Source: Pseudaquabacterium terrae (GTDB lineage: Bacteria > Pseudomonadota > Gammaproteobacteria > Burkholderiales > Burkholderiaceae_C). From it: DNA of 64,000 nucleotides. How positions within the stretch are numbered: the first letter of the stretch is position 1; the number at the start of each line of letters is the position of its first letter. Made by a program: the position numbers and the translations under genes. The notes under the pieces were generated by a model. That model worked only from the letters and a program-made list of their open reading frames with translations. It was not told the DNA's origin and did not search any database. Positions 1 to 7,130 of the stretch are shown here, in pieces. The stretch spans positions 62,001-126,000 of the forward strand of contig NZ_JABRWJ010000003.1 of NCBI RefSeq assembly GCF_013266755.1. The letters are read 5' to 3'.

Positions 1-792
1 CGGCGTGATGGCGGCGGTGGCCGCGGTCGGCGGCGGATCGGCGGCCAGCCGCTGCATCGAAACGAATACTTCATCGACCTGCGCCGCCAGCAGCAGGTGG
101 CTGCTGGTGTAGACGCCGAGCGTGGCCAGCGCGAGCAGCAGCAGCGCGCCCAGCGTCAGCCGGCGCCGCCACAACGGCACACCGGGCTTGACGGCAGGGT
201 GCCACGGCGGCGACAGCGCAGTCTCATCACGCGGCAGCGTCAGAAAGACGCGGGTGCGCAACTGTTCGAGCTGGCGGGTGCCCGACGGCCCGGCCGGCAC
301 GTGGCCGTGCAGGCCCAGGCTCAGGCAGGCGTGGAACAGCGCCAGCAGCGCGCGGTTCTCCTGCGGCCGCTCGGCCAGCCGCGACAGCAGGCGCAGCACC
401 CGATCGCTGCCGCTGCTTTCGCCATGGAAACGCTCGAGCAATCCGGCGCCGCCCGCTCCCCATGGCGTGTCGGCAACGACCTCGTCGACCCAGGCGCACA
501 ACAGGTAGCTGGCCGCGGACAGCCCGCGCTCGTCCCAGCCGGCGCCTGCGAGCTCGCGCTCGAATCGCTCGACCGCATCGGCCAGCGCCGGCTTCAGGCC
601 CTCGGGCGCATCGACCACCGCGCGGCGCAGCTGGCTCGCCAGCGCGATCAACGGCCGGGCACTGTCGTGCAGCGCACGCGCCAGCCGATCGGCATCGGCC
701 ACCTCGGGCGGCTCGAACCCGGGCGCGGGGACCGACGGCGGCGCCAACCCAGGCTCACGCCGGATCGTTGCGGCGGCGCCCATCTTGGCCAT
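1..792 (-). CDS. tssL: Type VI secretion protein TssL/DotU family (partial, C-terminus beyond window)
   Basis: The frame is open for 264 codons from an ATG at 792 down to base 1 with no stop, so the C-terminus lies outside the window. The protein has a proline-rich N-terminus (about residues 1-35), a helical DotU-like domain (about 40-190) with the characteristic LCAWVDEVV segment at 98-106 and FHGE at 122-125, then one hydrophobic segment (about 212-229). This is the usual IcmH/DotU/TssL layout: a cytoplasmic domain anchored by a C-terminal membrane helix, partner of TssM and TssJ in the T6SS membrane complex. It starts 43 bases after the caspase-TssJ gene on the same strand. The start could also be the ATG at 783; neither has a convincing ribosome site. 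A periplasmic OmpA-like extension cannot be excluded because of the truncation. Confidence 0.88.
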   Translation of the reverse strand, partial: MAKMGAAATIRREPGLAPPSVPAPGFEPPEVADADRLARALHDSARPLIALASQLRRAVVDAPEGLKPALADAVERFERELAGAGWDERGLSAASYLLCAWVDEVVADTPWGAGGAGLLERFHGESSGSDRVLRLLSRLAERPQENRALLALFHACLSLGLHGHVPAGPSGTRQLEQLRTRVFLTLPRDETALSPPWHPAVKPGVPLWRRRLTLGALLLLALATLGVYTSSHLLLAAQVDEVFVSMQRLAADPPPTAATAAITP

Positions 793-835
793 GCGGGGTG
801 GCGTGCTTCAGCGTTGCGACCGGGGGGCGGTCATC

Positions 836-2119
836 TCAACGCACCCAGGCCAGCTGGACTTGCCGCGCCTGCGCATCCAGGCGCGCCGGCGGCATCGCGT
901 CGTCGGCGGGCAGCGGCAGCACGCTGCGCCATTGGTTGCGCTCGAGCTCGCGGTAGGCAGCGAACACGGCGACCAGGCGCGCGTCGTCGCCCAGGCTCAG
1001 CACCAGCTCGCGCGATTCGCCGGGGCGCAGGTGCAGGCTTTCGCGCTTCAGCAGCGCGCTGCCGAGCGTGGCCTCGTCGTGCTCGTACAGCGCATCGAAG
1101 CTGGCGCGCTGGAAGGCCACCGCGTCGCGCAGCAGGTACACCCGCAGCGCGAGCGAGGCCGGCGTCTGCGCGCGATCGGTGTTCAGGCTGCGTTCGGCGC
1201 GGATCGCCAGGCGCAATGTCCGGCGGCCGGCACTGGCCTCGACGACCGGCCCGCCGGGGACGGAAGCCGGCGCGCGCGGGGCCGGGCTGCGCACCGCGGC
1301 CGCGGCCAGCGCACCGGCGCCGGGGTTGAACACGAAGTTCACGACCATCGAGGTGTTGACCCACGGGATCTGCCGCTCCTGCGTGTCGCGCAACACCTTC
1401 ACGCGCACGTTCTTCAGCATCTCCTCGACCTCGATGCCCTCGCCGCGCATCTCCTGCGCGAGGTGGCGGCTGTAGATGCTGTTGCTGCCGGGCGGGCCGT
1501 CCTCGGCGGTGCGGCCCGGCGCCGCCGAGAACGCGATCAACGCGCCCGGCGCCGCCATCTCGGCCAGTCCGCTGCCGACGCGGATGCTGCGCGTGCGGCC
1601 GCTGGTGAACGGGTTGTCGCGGCAGGCGTCGATGATGAAGATGCGCGCGCGCGGCCGCACGCGGTCGATGCGCGCCAGCAGCGCGTCCTCGATGTCGATC
1701 GATTCGTCCTTGATCTCGCCTTCGTCGCGCAGGTTGAGGTCGACCGGCAGCAGGTAGTTGCGGCGGTCGATCTGCATGCCGTGGCCGGCGTAGAAGAAGA
1801 CCAGCGCGCTGTCGTCGTCGTCCATGCGGCGGCCGAAGTCGCGCAGCACGCGCTTGAACTCGCGCGCCTTCAGGTTCAGGTGCTGGTCGACCTCGAAGCC
1901 GAGCGCCTTCAGCGTGCTGCCGATCAGCCGCGCATCGTTCTCGGGATTGGCGAGCGGCGCCTGCGCGTACTGCGCGTTGCCGATCACCAGCGCGACGCGG
2001 CGCGCGCCAGTGGCCGCCGTGACCTGCGCCTGCAGCGCACGCGGCAGCGCCGCGAGCCACGCGGCGGGCCACACGGCAGACACGGTGCCGAGCCAGGCAA
2101 GCAAGTGGCGGCGACTCAT
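836..2119 (-). CDS. Caspase-like (peptidase C14) domain fused to a TssJ-like T6SS domain
   Basis: A 427-residue protein with two modules. Residues about 37-265 form a caspase/metacaspase-like domain: VALVIGNAQY at the first strand, the His motif YAGHG (H113) and the Cys motif IIDACRDNPF (C166), so the catalytic dyad is present. After a proline/alanine linker (about 270-295), residues about 298-427 resemble TssJ: LALRVYLLRD, ALYEHDEATLG, LRPGESREL, then a QWRSVLPLPADD stretch. TssJ is normally an outer-membrane lipoprotein that contacts TssM. Here the N-terminus is a twin-arginine-like signal (SRRHLLAWLG plus a hydrophobic stretch) with no lipobox cysteine. The ATG at 2119 is chosen to begin at that signal; an ATG at 2164 is also open. 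It lies between another caspase gene and tssL, supporting a T6SS role. Domain calls are by eye. Confidence 0.82.
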   Translation of the reverse strand: MSRRHLLAWLGTVSAVWPAAWLAALPRALQAQVTAATGARRVALVIGNAQYAQAPLANPENDARLIGSTLKALGFEVDQHLNLKAREFKRVLRDFGRRMDDDDSALVFFYAGHGMQIDRRNYLLPVDLNLRDEGEIKDESIDIEDALLARIDRVRPRARIFIIDACRDNPFTSGRTRSIRVGSGLAEMAAPGALIAFSAAPGRTAEDGPPGSNSIYSRHLAQEMRGEGIEVEEMLKNVRVKVLRDTQERQIPWVNTSMVVNFVFNPGAGALAAAAVRSPAPRAPASVPGGPVVEASAGRRTLRLAIRAERSLNTDRAQTPASLALRVYLLRDAVAFQRASFDALYEHDEATLGSALLKRESLHLRPGESRELVLSLGDDARLVAVFAAYRELERNQWRSVLPLPADDAMPPARLDAQARQVQLAWVR

Positions 2120-2198
2120 GGAGGAGCCTCGCGGCGACGCAAGCGCATACGAGGCGGCGGCCATTCTCCGGCCATCGCCCGCGCCCGCGCAACGCTGG

Positions 2199-3035
2199 TC
2201 ATCCGCACTGTCCCTGCGGCCCGCTCTTGAAACAGAAGTCTGCTGTCAGGCTCGACGATTCCCAGGGCACCTGCACCCGCTGCGTCTCGTCGGCGACGCC
2301 GATGCGCACGCGCTTGAACAGCTGCTCGACCGGCAGCCCGGGCGTCGGCAGGTGCTGCAGCAGATGGCGCGCGTAGATGCTGTGCGCGCTGCCGGCGCCG
2401 TCGAGCGCGACGCCGTTCGGCGCCGTCGAGAACGCCACCAGCGTGCCGACCGGCGCATCCAGCGGCGCCAGGCCCGTTCGCGCGACGCCGCGGAACTTCA
2501 GCCGCCGGCCGTCGGGGCCGACGATCACGCCGCCGGCGAAGGGATTCACGCGGCAGGCGTCGAGCACGACGATGTTCAGCCCGTGCTTGAGCGCACCGAG
2601 CCGGTCGATGACCTGGCCGACGTCGGCCGCCTTGGCAGCGATCTCATCCTCGCTCTGCGGCTCGACATCCACCGGCAGCAGGTAGTTGCGCCCGCGCGCC
2701 TGGATGCCGTGGCCGGCATAGAACAGCACGCGCACCGGATGGGCTGCAGCACGCACCGAGAAGTCGCGCAGCGATTCGATCAGGTCGACGAAATTGGTAT
2801 CGCGGCGCAGCATGACCTCGTAGCCCAATGCTTTCAGGCTCGCGCTCACTGCCTCGGCGTCGCCGACCGGGTTCTTCAGCGGCGTCGAACGGTAGGCGCC
2901 GTTGCCGATGACCAGCGCGATGCGGCGCTCGGAGCGCTGCGCCAGGGCGGGCATGCCGAGGCCGGCCGCGCCGAGCCAGGCCAGGCCCTGCCGCAGCAGG
3001 CGCCGGCGCGTCGGATGGAAGCTGTTGGTGGACAC
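2199..3035 (-). CDS. Caspase family protein with Tat-type signal
   Basis: A 278-residue protein starting at a GTG preceded by GAGG five bases upstream, seven bases after the stop of the anti-sigma gene. The N-terminus reads TRRRLLRQGLAWLGAAG, a twin-arginine-type export signal ending near residue 32. The rest is a single C14 caspase-like domain: IALVIGNGAY at the first strand, FYAGHG (H109) and VVLDACRVNPF (C161). Both catalytic residues are in place, so it could be an active periplasmic cysteine peptidase. Metacaspase-type enzymes usually cut after Arg or Lys; the substrate here is unknown. It is paralogous to the caspase half of the next gene but lacks the TssJ-like tail. Confidence 0.85.
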   Translation of the reverse strand: MSTNSFHPTRRRLLRQGLAWLGAAGLGMPALAQRSERRIALVIGNGAYRSTPLKNPVGDAEAVSASLKALGYEVMLRRDTNFVDLIESLRDFSVRAAAHPVRVLFYAGHGIQARGRNYLLPVDVEPQSEDEIAAKAADVGQVIDRLGALKHGLNIVVLDACRVNPFAGGVIVGPDGRRLKFRGVARTGLAPLDAPVGTLVAFSTAPNGVALDGAGSAHSIYARHLLQHLPTPGLPVEQLFKRVRIGVADETQRVQVPWESSSLTADFCFKSGPQGQCG

Positions 3036-3042
3036 GGCATCC

Positions 3043-3669
3043 TCAATCGCGCGGCGGCAGCCCCGGCGCCAGCGACACCGCCTGCACGATCGGGCTCTTG
3101 CGCACCTGCTCGGCGAGTGCCGCCTCACGCCCGGCGGGCACGGCGATGTAGTAATCGCCGAGCTGCCCCGGGCCACCGGCCAGGCGGCCCTGCACCGAAA
3201 CCAGCAGGTGGCGGATCTCCGACTCCTTCGCATCGGGCGCGAAGTTGATCTTCAGCAGCGGGCCGTCGTGCACCGCGGTGGCTTTCGGCGCGCGCAGGCC
3301 GGTGATGTCGTCCTCGTTGCTCGCACCGCCGACCAGGCTGACGATCACGCCGGCCTGCACCGCGATGATCGCAAGCCCCGCGAACGCAGCCCCCGGCTTC
3401 AGGCCGCCGCTGAAGCCGAGCAATGCCGCCAGCCGCTCGAGCAGCCCCGGCTGGTCGCCGCGGATGCGCGTCATCACGCGGTCAAGGCCGATCGTCGCCG
3501 GCACCTCGGGCAGGCTGTGCGTGATGCGCGACTGCAGCGCGCGGCAGTCCTCCAGCTCGGCGCGCGCGTCGGCGTTGTCGGCCAGGTGACGCTCGATCCA
3601 CGCGCGGTCCTCGCCCTGCAAACTGTCGTTGACGTAGAACGGCAGCAGCTCTTCGAAGCGCGAGCTCAT
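3043..3669 (-). CDS. Membrane-anchored anti-sigma factor
   Basis: A 208-residue protein whose ATG overlaps the stop of the sigma-factor gene (ATGA), so the two are translationally coupled. Residues 1-50 match the N-terminal anti-sigma helix bundle (FEELLPFYVNDSL, IERHLADNADARAELEDC). It has one histidine there but not the HxxxCxxC zinc site of the ZAS type. One membrane helix spans about 93-114, followed by a periplasmic domain of roughly 90 residues ending near 208. The expected role is to hold the partner ECF sigma factor at the inner membrane until a periplasmic cue arrives. The gene sits directly before two exported caspase genes, so cell-envelope signalling is plausible but not shown. 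Confidence 0.8.
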   Translation of the reverse strand: MSSRFEELLPFYVNDSLQGEDRAWIERHLADNADARAELEDCRALQSRITHSLPEVPATIGLDRVMTRIRGDQPGLLERLAALLGFSGGLKPGAAFAGLAIIAVQAGVIVSLVGGASNEDDITGLRAPKATAVHDGPLLKINFAPDAKESEIRHLLVSVQGRLAGGPGQLGDYYIAVPAGREAALAEQVRKSPIVQAVSLAPGLPPRD

Positions 3670-4259
3670 GACTTGACCGCCCCCTCGGGAACCGCCCCAC
3701 CCTCGCGCTGCACCAGCCGCGCAAGGCAGGCCTTGATCTTCTGCCGCGCATGGAAGAGGCGCGTCTTCACCGTGTTCTCCGGGCAGTTCTGCACTGAAGC
3801 CACCTCGGCGAGCGAGTAGCCCTCGTAGAACACCAGGTGCATGCACTCGCGGTGCTCGTCGGAGAGCTTGTCCATGCAGGCTCGCACGCCCTGGGTGCGC
3901 TGCTTCGCGGCCAGCTGCGCGAAGGCGTCGGGGCTGTCGGACGGCGTCGTCTCGGCGATGTCGTCGAGGTCGTCGTGCAGTTCGTCGGGGCGGCGGCCGC
4001 GGTAGACCATCAGCGCCTTGTTGCGCGCGACGCCGATCAGCCAGGTGCTGAACTGCGATTCGCCGCGGAAGCGCGCCGGTGCGCGCCAGACTTCGTACAT
4101 CGTGTCCACCAGAACCTCCTCGGCACGGGCCGAGTCCTTGAGCATGTTCAGCACGTACGCGTGGACGCGGCGGCTGAACGCCTTGTACAGCTCACGGAAC
4201 GCGGCCTGATCCTGCTGCCCGATGCGTTCGAGCAAAGCCTTGACCCGGTCGTTGTCCAT
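3666..4259 (-). CDS. ECF-type RNA polymerase sigma factor
   Basis: A 197-residue ECF sigma factor. Region 2 covers about residues 18-95 (FRELYKAFSRRVHAYV, then VWRAPARFRGESQFSTWL and IGVARNKAL). Region 4 covers about 125-185 (LSDEHRECMHLVFYEGYSLAEVA and the recognition-helix part NTVKTRLFHARQKIKA). I chose the ATG at 4259; an upstream TTG at 4292 is open but less likely. The anti-sigma gene overlaps its stop, as usual for ECF pairs. Because the caspase and tssL genes follow with small gaps in the same direction, this sigma factor probably governs, or is co-expressed with, that set. A TATATT lies upstream at about 4292-4297 but with no good -35 partner. Confidence 0.9.
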   Translation of the reverse strand: MDNDRVKALLERIGQQDQAAFRELYKAFSRRVHAYVLNMLKDSARAEEVLVDTMYEVWRAPARFRGESQFSTWLIGVARNKALMVYRGRRPDELHDDLDDIAETTPSDSPDAFAQLAAKQRTQGVRACMDKLSDEHRECMHLVFYEGYSLAEVASVQNCPENTVKTRLFHARQKIKACLARLVQREGGAVPEGAVKS

Positions 4260-4310
4260 GGCGTGCGGGGGCTGACGGTGGCGTCGAACCAATATAGCCC
4301 AGCCGTCGCA

Positions 4311-4338
4311 CGCCCCCCTCAGTTGCAGTGGGGGGGCG
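4311..4338 (-). other. GC-rich hairpin between the small ORF and the sigma gene
   Basis: CGCCCCCC (4311-4318) pairs with GGGGGGCG (4331-4338) around a 12-base loop. It lies downstream of the small conserved gene and upstream of the sigma-factor gene, both on the minus strand. No T-run follows, so it could be a weak terminator or simply a structured leader of the sigma transcript. Beside it, 4346-4355 is a perfect 10-base palindrome (CAAACGTTTG). Confidence 0.4.
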
Positions 4339-4355
4339 CGCGGTTCAAACGTTTG

Positions 4356-4583
4356 TCACTGCAAGGTCGGGCGCACCGCCGGCGCGCTGAAATCGCGGCC
4401 GATCATCTTGCGCACGTACAGGTAGTTCAGCCGCACGCGGTCGCTCAAGCCGTCGAGATCGACGCGACCGTCGGCATCGCAGGGAAAGGCGTAGCCGCGG
4501 CCCTCGTCGAACAGCGAGATGAACAGCAGCTCGAAACGGGCGGCATCGTGGCCGGCGGCGTGGTGGTGTTGGCAGTGGCTCAT
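4356..4583 (-). CDS. Small hypothetical protein
   Basis: A 75-residue protein starting at an ATG with GGAG six bases upstream. The N-terminus is rich in histidine (SHCQHHHAAGHD). The body carries FISLFDEGRGYAFPCDADG, then LSDRVRLNYLYVRKMIGRDF. The third codon positions are strongly GC, as in real genes here. I associate proteins of this kind with Betaproteobacteria, but no function is known to me. It lies upstream of, and in the same direction as, the sigma/anti-sigma/caspase operon, separated by a hairpin, and divergent from the RTX gene. An alternative ATG at 4595 would add four residues. Confidence 0.65.
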   Translation of the reverse strand: MSHCQHHHAAGHDAARFELLFISLFDEGRGYAFPCDADGRVDLDGLSDRVRLNYLYVRKMIGRDFSAPAVRPTLQ

Positions 4584-4821
4584 GGTCGGCTCCATCGGAA
4601 AGGCTTTGCGCTCGACCCTGAGTTGCAGCCAACCGCCGAAACGGTCGTTGCGGAAGTCACGGTCGGGAGCGCCGCGATGCGGCCCGACCCGAGCTGGGAG
4701 CACACCCAACTGCCGATCGTCCCGTCTTGGCGCATCCGGGCGCAACCACTTCAATGGACCCCAGCGACGCGAACTCTTCGAAACGTGTCGCGGCACCCCA
4801 CCCCCACACCAGGAGTTCACC

Positions 4822-5418
4822 ATGTTCCCGATTCCTCCCGCCGGCCCGACCAACACCGTCTACGGCACCAACGGCAACGACAACGTGCACATCGCAAAGG
4901 CCGACGGCCTCGCCGGGCTGCTCGGCCTGTACGAGGTCACCGTCAACGGCCAGACCCAGTTCATGACCAAGCAGCAGCTGGAGAACACCGACTTCCAGCT
5001 CGGCGGCGGCAACGACACCCTCGTCGTCGACGCCAACGTCAACGCCGACATCACCGCGCACGGCGGCTGCGGCAACGACGTGCTGGTCGGCGGCAACGGC
5101 GACGACCACCTCGACGGCGGCTGCGGCAACGACGTCATCGCCGGGCGCGGCGGGCGCGACCACCTGGACGGCGGTTGCGGCAACGACTGGATGCACGGCG
5201 GCGCGGGCAACGACGTGATGCACGGCGGCCGCGGCCGCGACAGCATGCACGGCGGCGCCGGCAACGACCGCATGAATGGCGGCGCCGGCAACGACTTCGT
5301 CAGCGGCGGCACGGGCAACGACATCCTGCGCGGCGGGCGCGGCAACGACGTGCTGGTCGGCGGGCCGGGCTTCGATCTGAAGATCGGCGGGCCGGGGGCG
5401 GACTGGATCCTGCCCTGA
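4822..5418 (+). CDS. RTX-repeat calcium-binding protein
   Basis: A 198-residue protein starting at an ATG with AGGAG six bases upstream. After a short N-terminal part containing GTNGND (15-20), residues about 58-192 form nearly uninterrupted nonapeptide repeats of the GGxGNDxhh type (GGNGDDHLD, GGAGNDVMH, GGTGNDILR, GGRGNDVLV). These are the calcium-binding beta-roll repeats of RTX proteins. Two of the repeats read GGCGND, so cysteine occurs in the turn. There is no N-terminal signal peptide; RTX proteins commonly leave by type I secretion, and no T1SS genes are in view. It is divergent from the T6SS-side genes. It is too short to carry an obvious enzymatic domain. Confidence 0.85.
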   Translation: MFPIPPAGPTNTVYGTNGNDNVHIAKADGLAGLLGLYEVTVNGQTQFMTKQQLENTDFQLGGGNDTLVVDANVNADITAHGGCGNDVLVGGNGDDHLDGGCGNDVIAGRGGRDHLDGGCGNDWMHGGAGNDVMHGGRGRDSMHGGAGNDRMNGGAGNDFVSGGTGNDILRGGRGNDVLVGGPGFDLKIGGPGADWILP

Positions 5419-5435
5419 GCTGCGTTCCGCTCGAG

Positions 5436-5462
5436 AAACGGCCGCCCGCGGGCGGCCGTTTT
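5436..5462 (+). terminator. Rho-independent terminator after the RTX gene
   Basis: A perfect 13-base-arm palindrome (AAACGGCCGCCCG and its complement, 5436-5461) ends in TTTT, 17 bases after the RTX stop codon. This is a clear intrinsic terminator for that gene. Confidence 0.85.
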
Positions 5463-5582
5463 CGCTTGCGTTGCGCTCTAGCGTATCAAATACGTGGCCA
5501 TCGCCGCACCGGCCGCACAGGGGCGGGAACAGGAGCATTTGCCCGACCGCTCGGCGCGTGTACACCCCCGCTGGGGGCAGGG

Positions 5583-5636
5583 GTGGACATGCCCTCCCCC
5601 AAAACGTTGGCGCCCCTCGTGGGGGTTCATGTCCAC
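5583..5636. repeat. Long inverted repeat upstream of the small exported protein
   Basis: GTGGACATG (5583-5591) is repeated inverted as CATGTCCAC (5628-5636). Inside it, CCCCC (5596-5600) can pair with GGGGG (5621-5625), giving a long imperfect stem. A smaller hairpin (CCCCCGCTGGGGG) lies at about 5565-5577. The structure ends 26 bases before the next start codon, so it would lie in the leader. It has no T-run typical of a terminator. Confidence 0.5.
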
Positions 5637-5662
5637 TTTGTCCTTCGAAAGGGCTGTCGGCC

Positions 5663-6241
5663 ATGAAGCAGTTTCCTCACCTCCTGGCGTCCTCGATCCT
5701 CGCGCTCGCCGCGGCATGGCCCGGCACCGCCATCGCGGCGCAGACCATCGACCTGGTCTTCAACGGCATCCCGGCGGCCAACGTCAGCACGCCGCCCGCG
5801 ACCCCGGCCTTTGCGGATTGGTGCGCCAGCAGCTGCTTCCCGACGACGCAGTTCCCGGTCTATGCCGCCACGGGCAACCAGCGGGGTACCGCCTATGTCT
5901 GGGGCAAGTCCTTTGCCTTTGGATCGGGCGGGTCGCTGTGCTTCAGCGAGTTCATCGCGTTCGCGCTCAACGAAGGTGACCTGCACGTCGTCTCAGGCGT
6001 CAACGGTACCTGCGGCGCGCCGATCGATCCGGCGCTGAAGCCGCCGCTGCATGCCGACAAGGGTGCGCTGGTCGTCATCGCCGGCGGCGGTGATGGGATC
6101 ATCGCCGGCGGCACCGGCAAGTTCAAGCGCTGGACCGGCACCTTCACCGACCGCGTCTTCGTCGGCTTCGGTGCCCCGACCAGCGGTGTCGGCGGCATCA
6201 TCTACTACGACCAGCTGTGGTTCAGGGTGACCCCTGACTAG
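5663..6241 (+). CDS. Exported hypothetical protein
   Basis: A 192-residue protein with a clear Sec signal peptide (MKQFPHLLASSILALAAA, cleavage likely near AIA-AQ at about residue 25). The mature part is small and beta-rich, with glycine-rich turns (GGGDGIIAGGTGKFKRWTG) and four cysteines: two close together (CASSC) and two further on, so two disulfides are possible. I do not recognise the family with certainty. The GTGKFKRWTGTF segment is reminiscent of small exported beta-barrel proteins. AAGGG lies about ten bases before the ATG. Its TAG overlaps the stop of the convergent gene by four bases (CTAG). Confidence 0.72.
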   Translation: MKQFPHLLASSILALAAAWPGTAIAAQTIDLVFNGIPAANVSTPPATPAFADWCASSCFPTTQFPVYAATGNQRGTAYVWGKSFAFGSGGSLCFSEFIAFALNEGDLHVVSGVNGTCGAPIDPALKPPLHADKGALVVIAGGGDGIIAGGTGKFKRWTGTFTDRVFVGFGAPTSGVGGIIYYDQLWFRVTPD

Positions 6242-7056
6242 AGCTGCTTCATGCAATCCCGCAGCGCAGCCGGGCGCTTGATCGCGCCGCTGCGCTCGTC
6301 GAATTCCGCCACCCGCAGGTCGAGCGCGCCGCGCAGGTCGTGCTCTGACACCGGCAGCCACGGCGCGCCGAGCGCCGCCCACTGCGCATCGGTGAGCAGC
6401 AGCTCGCCGGTCAGGAAAAGCTGACGGCACTGCTCGCCGGCATCGAACGACGCCGCCACCGCCTGCCCGTCGTCGGCCGGCCGGCACAGGCCGTGCGCCA
6501 TCGTCTGGTCGAAGACGACCAGGTCGCCGGGCGCCAATCCGACGCGAACGCCGGCATGCGGCATCACGAACTCCACATCGCCGACATCGAGCGCAAGAAT
6601 CCAGAACAGGCAGCGCGACCAATGGCGAGCGACGTCGTTGTGAAAGCCGGCGCCGCAGGAGGCGAGGTAGTCGATGCGCGTCTCAACGCTGCTGCGGTAG
6701 GCGGTGGCGTCGTCGCCCAGCACGCCCGTCAACTGCAAGGCAGCGGCGATGCTGCCGACCAGGTCGGGCACGCGCGGCACGGCCGCGGCCAGCTCCTGCA
6801 GCGTCGTGGTCGCGTAGTCGATGTCCGAGAAGGTCTCGATGCGGACGCGCGCATAGCCTTGCGCCGCGAGGCGCGCCAGCGAGCCGGCATCGAGAAACGC
6901 CGTGCGCACGACGTGCACGCGGCCGTAGGGCGCCCGGGCGTCGGCGGCATGCCGGCGCTCGTCGCTGCGCACCGCGAAGGCACGGAAGAGCTTCGGCACC
7001 CGATGCTCGTCAGCGGCGATGATGCGGTGCGCGGGGATCGAGGCCATTCGCGCCAT
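6238..7056 (-). CDS. Putative 2-oxoglutarate/Fe(II)-dependent oxygenase-like protein
   Basis: A 272-residue protein. The segment GAGFHNDVARHW supplies an HxD pair (H139, D141), and APGDLVVFDQTMAHGLCRP supplies a distal histidine (H188) about 49 residues later, with an arginine shortly after. That spacing and the PGDLVVFD strand before the second histidine are typical of the double-stranded beta-helix fold of 2OG-Fe(II) oxygenases. No substrate can be named. The start is uncertain: ATG at 7056 is used, ATG at 7047 is also possible, and ribosome sites are weak. It is divergent from a Bcr/CflA-type efflux gene. The family call is by motif only. Confidence 0.6.
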   Translation of the reverse strand: MARMASIPAHRIIAADEHRVPKLFRAFAVRSDERRHAADARAPYGRVHVVRTAFLDAGSLARLAAQGYARVRIETFSDIDYATTTLQELAAAVPRVPDLVGSIAAALQLTGVLGDDATAYRSSVETRIDYLASCGAGFHNDVARHWSRCLFWILALDVGDVEFVMPHAGVRVGLAPGDLVVFDQTMAHGLCRPADDGQAVAASFDAGEQCRQLFLTGELLLTDAQWAALGAPWLPVSEHDLRGALDLRVAEFDERSGAIKRPAALRDCMKQL

Positions 7057-7130
7057 TGTCGTCACGGGCCGCGGCCCCCAACTCGAACGAACATGACCAG
7101 CAAGGCCACCCTCTCGATGCACCGCGCGCG

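Noticed and set aside
785-2230. Plus-strand frame of 481 codons opposite the caspase-TssJ gene
   Set aside because: It has no recognisable motif and runs antisense to a gene with intact catalytic and domain motifs.
4291-4297. TATATT as a -10 box for the sigma-factor gene
   Set aside because: No -35-like hexamer stands at a suitable distance and ECF genes are often transcribed from non-housekeeping promoters, so it is not listed as a promoter.
3839-5666. Plus-strand frame covering the sigma gene and the RTX gene
   Set aside because: The RTX repeats are in another frame with a good ribosome site. This frame encodes low-complexity arginine-rich sequence.
5494-5979. Alternative plus-strand frames over the exported protein at 5663
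   Set aside because: They lack a signal peptide and motifs, and they conflict with the frame that has a clear signal peptide and normal start.
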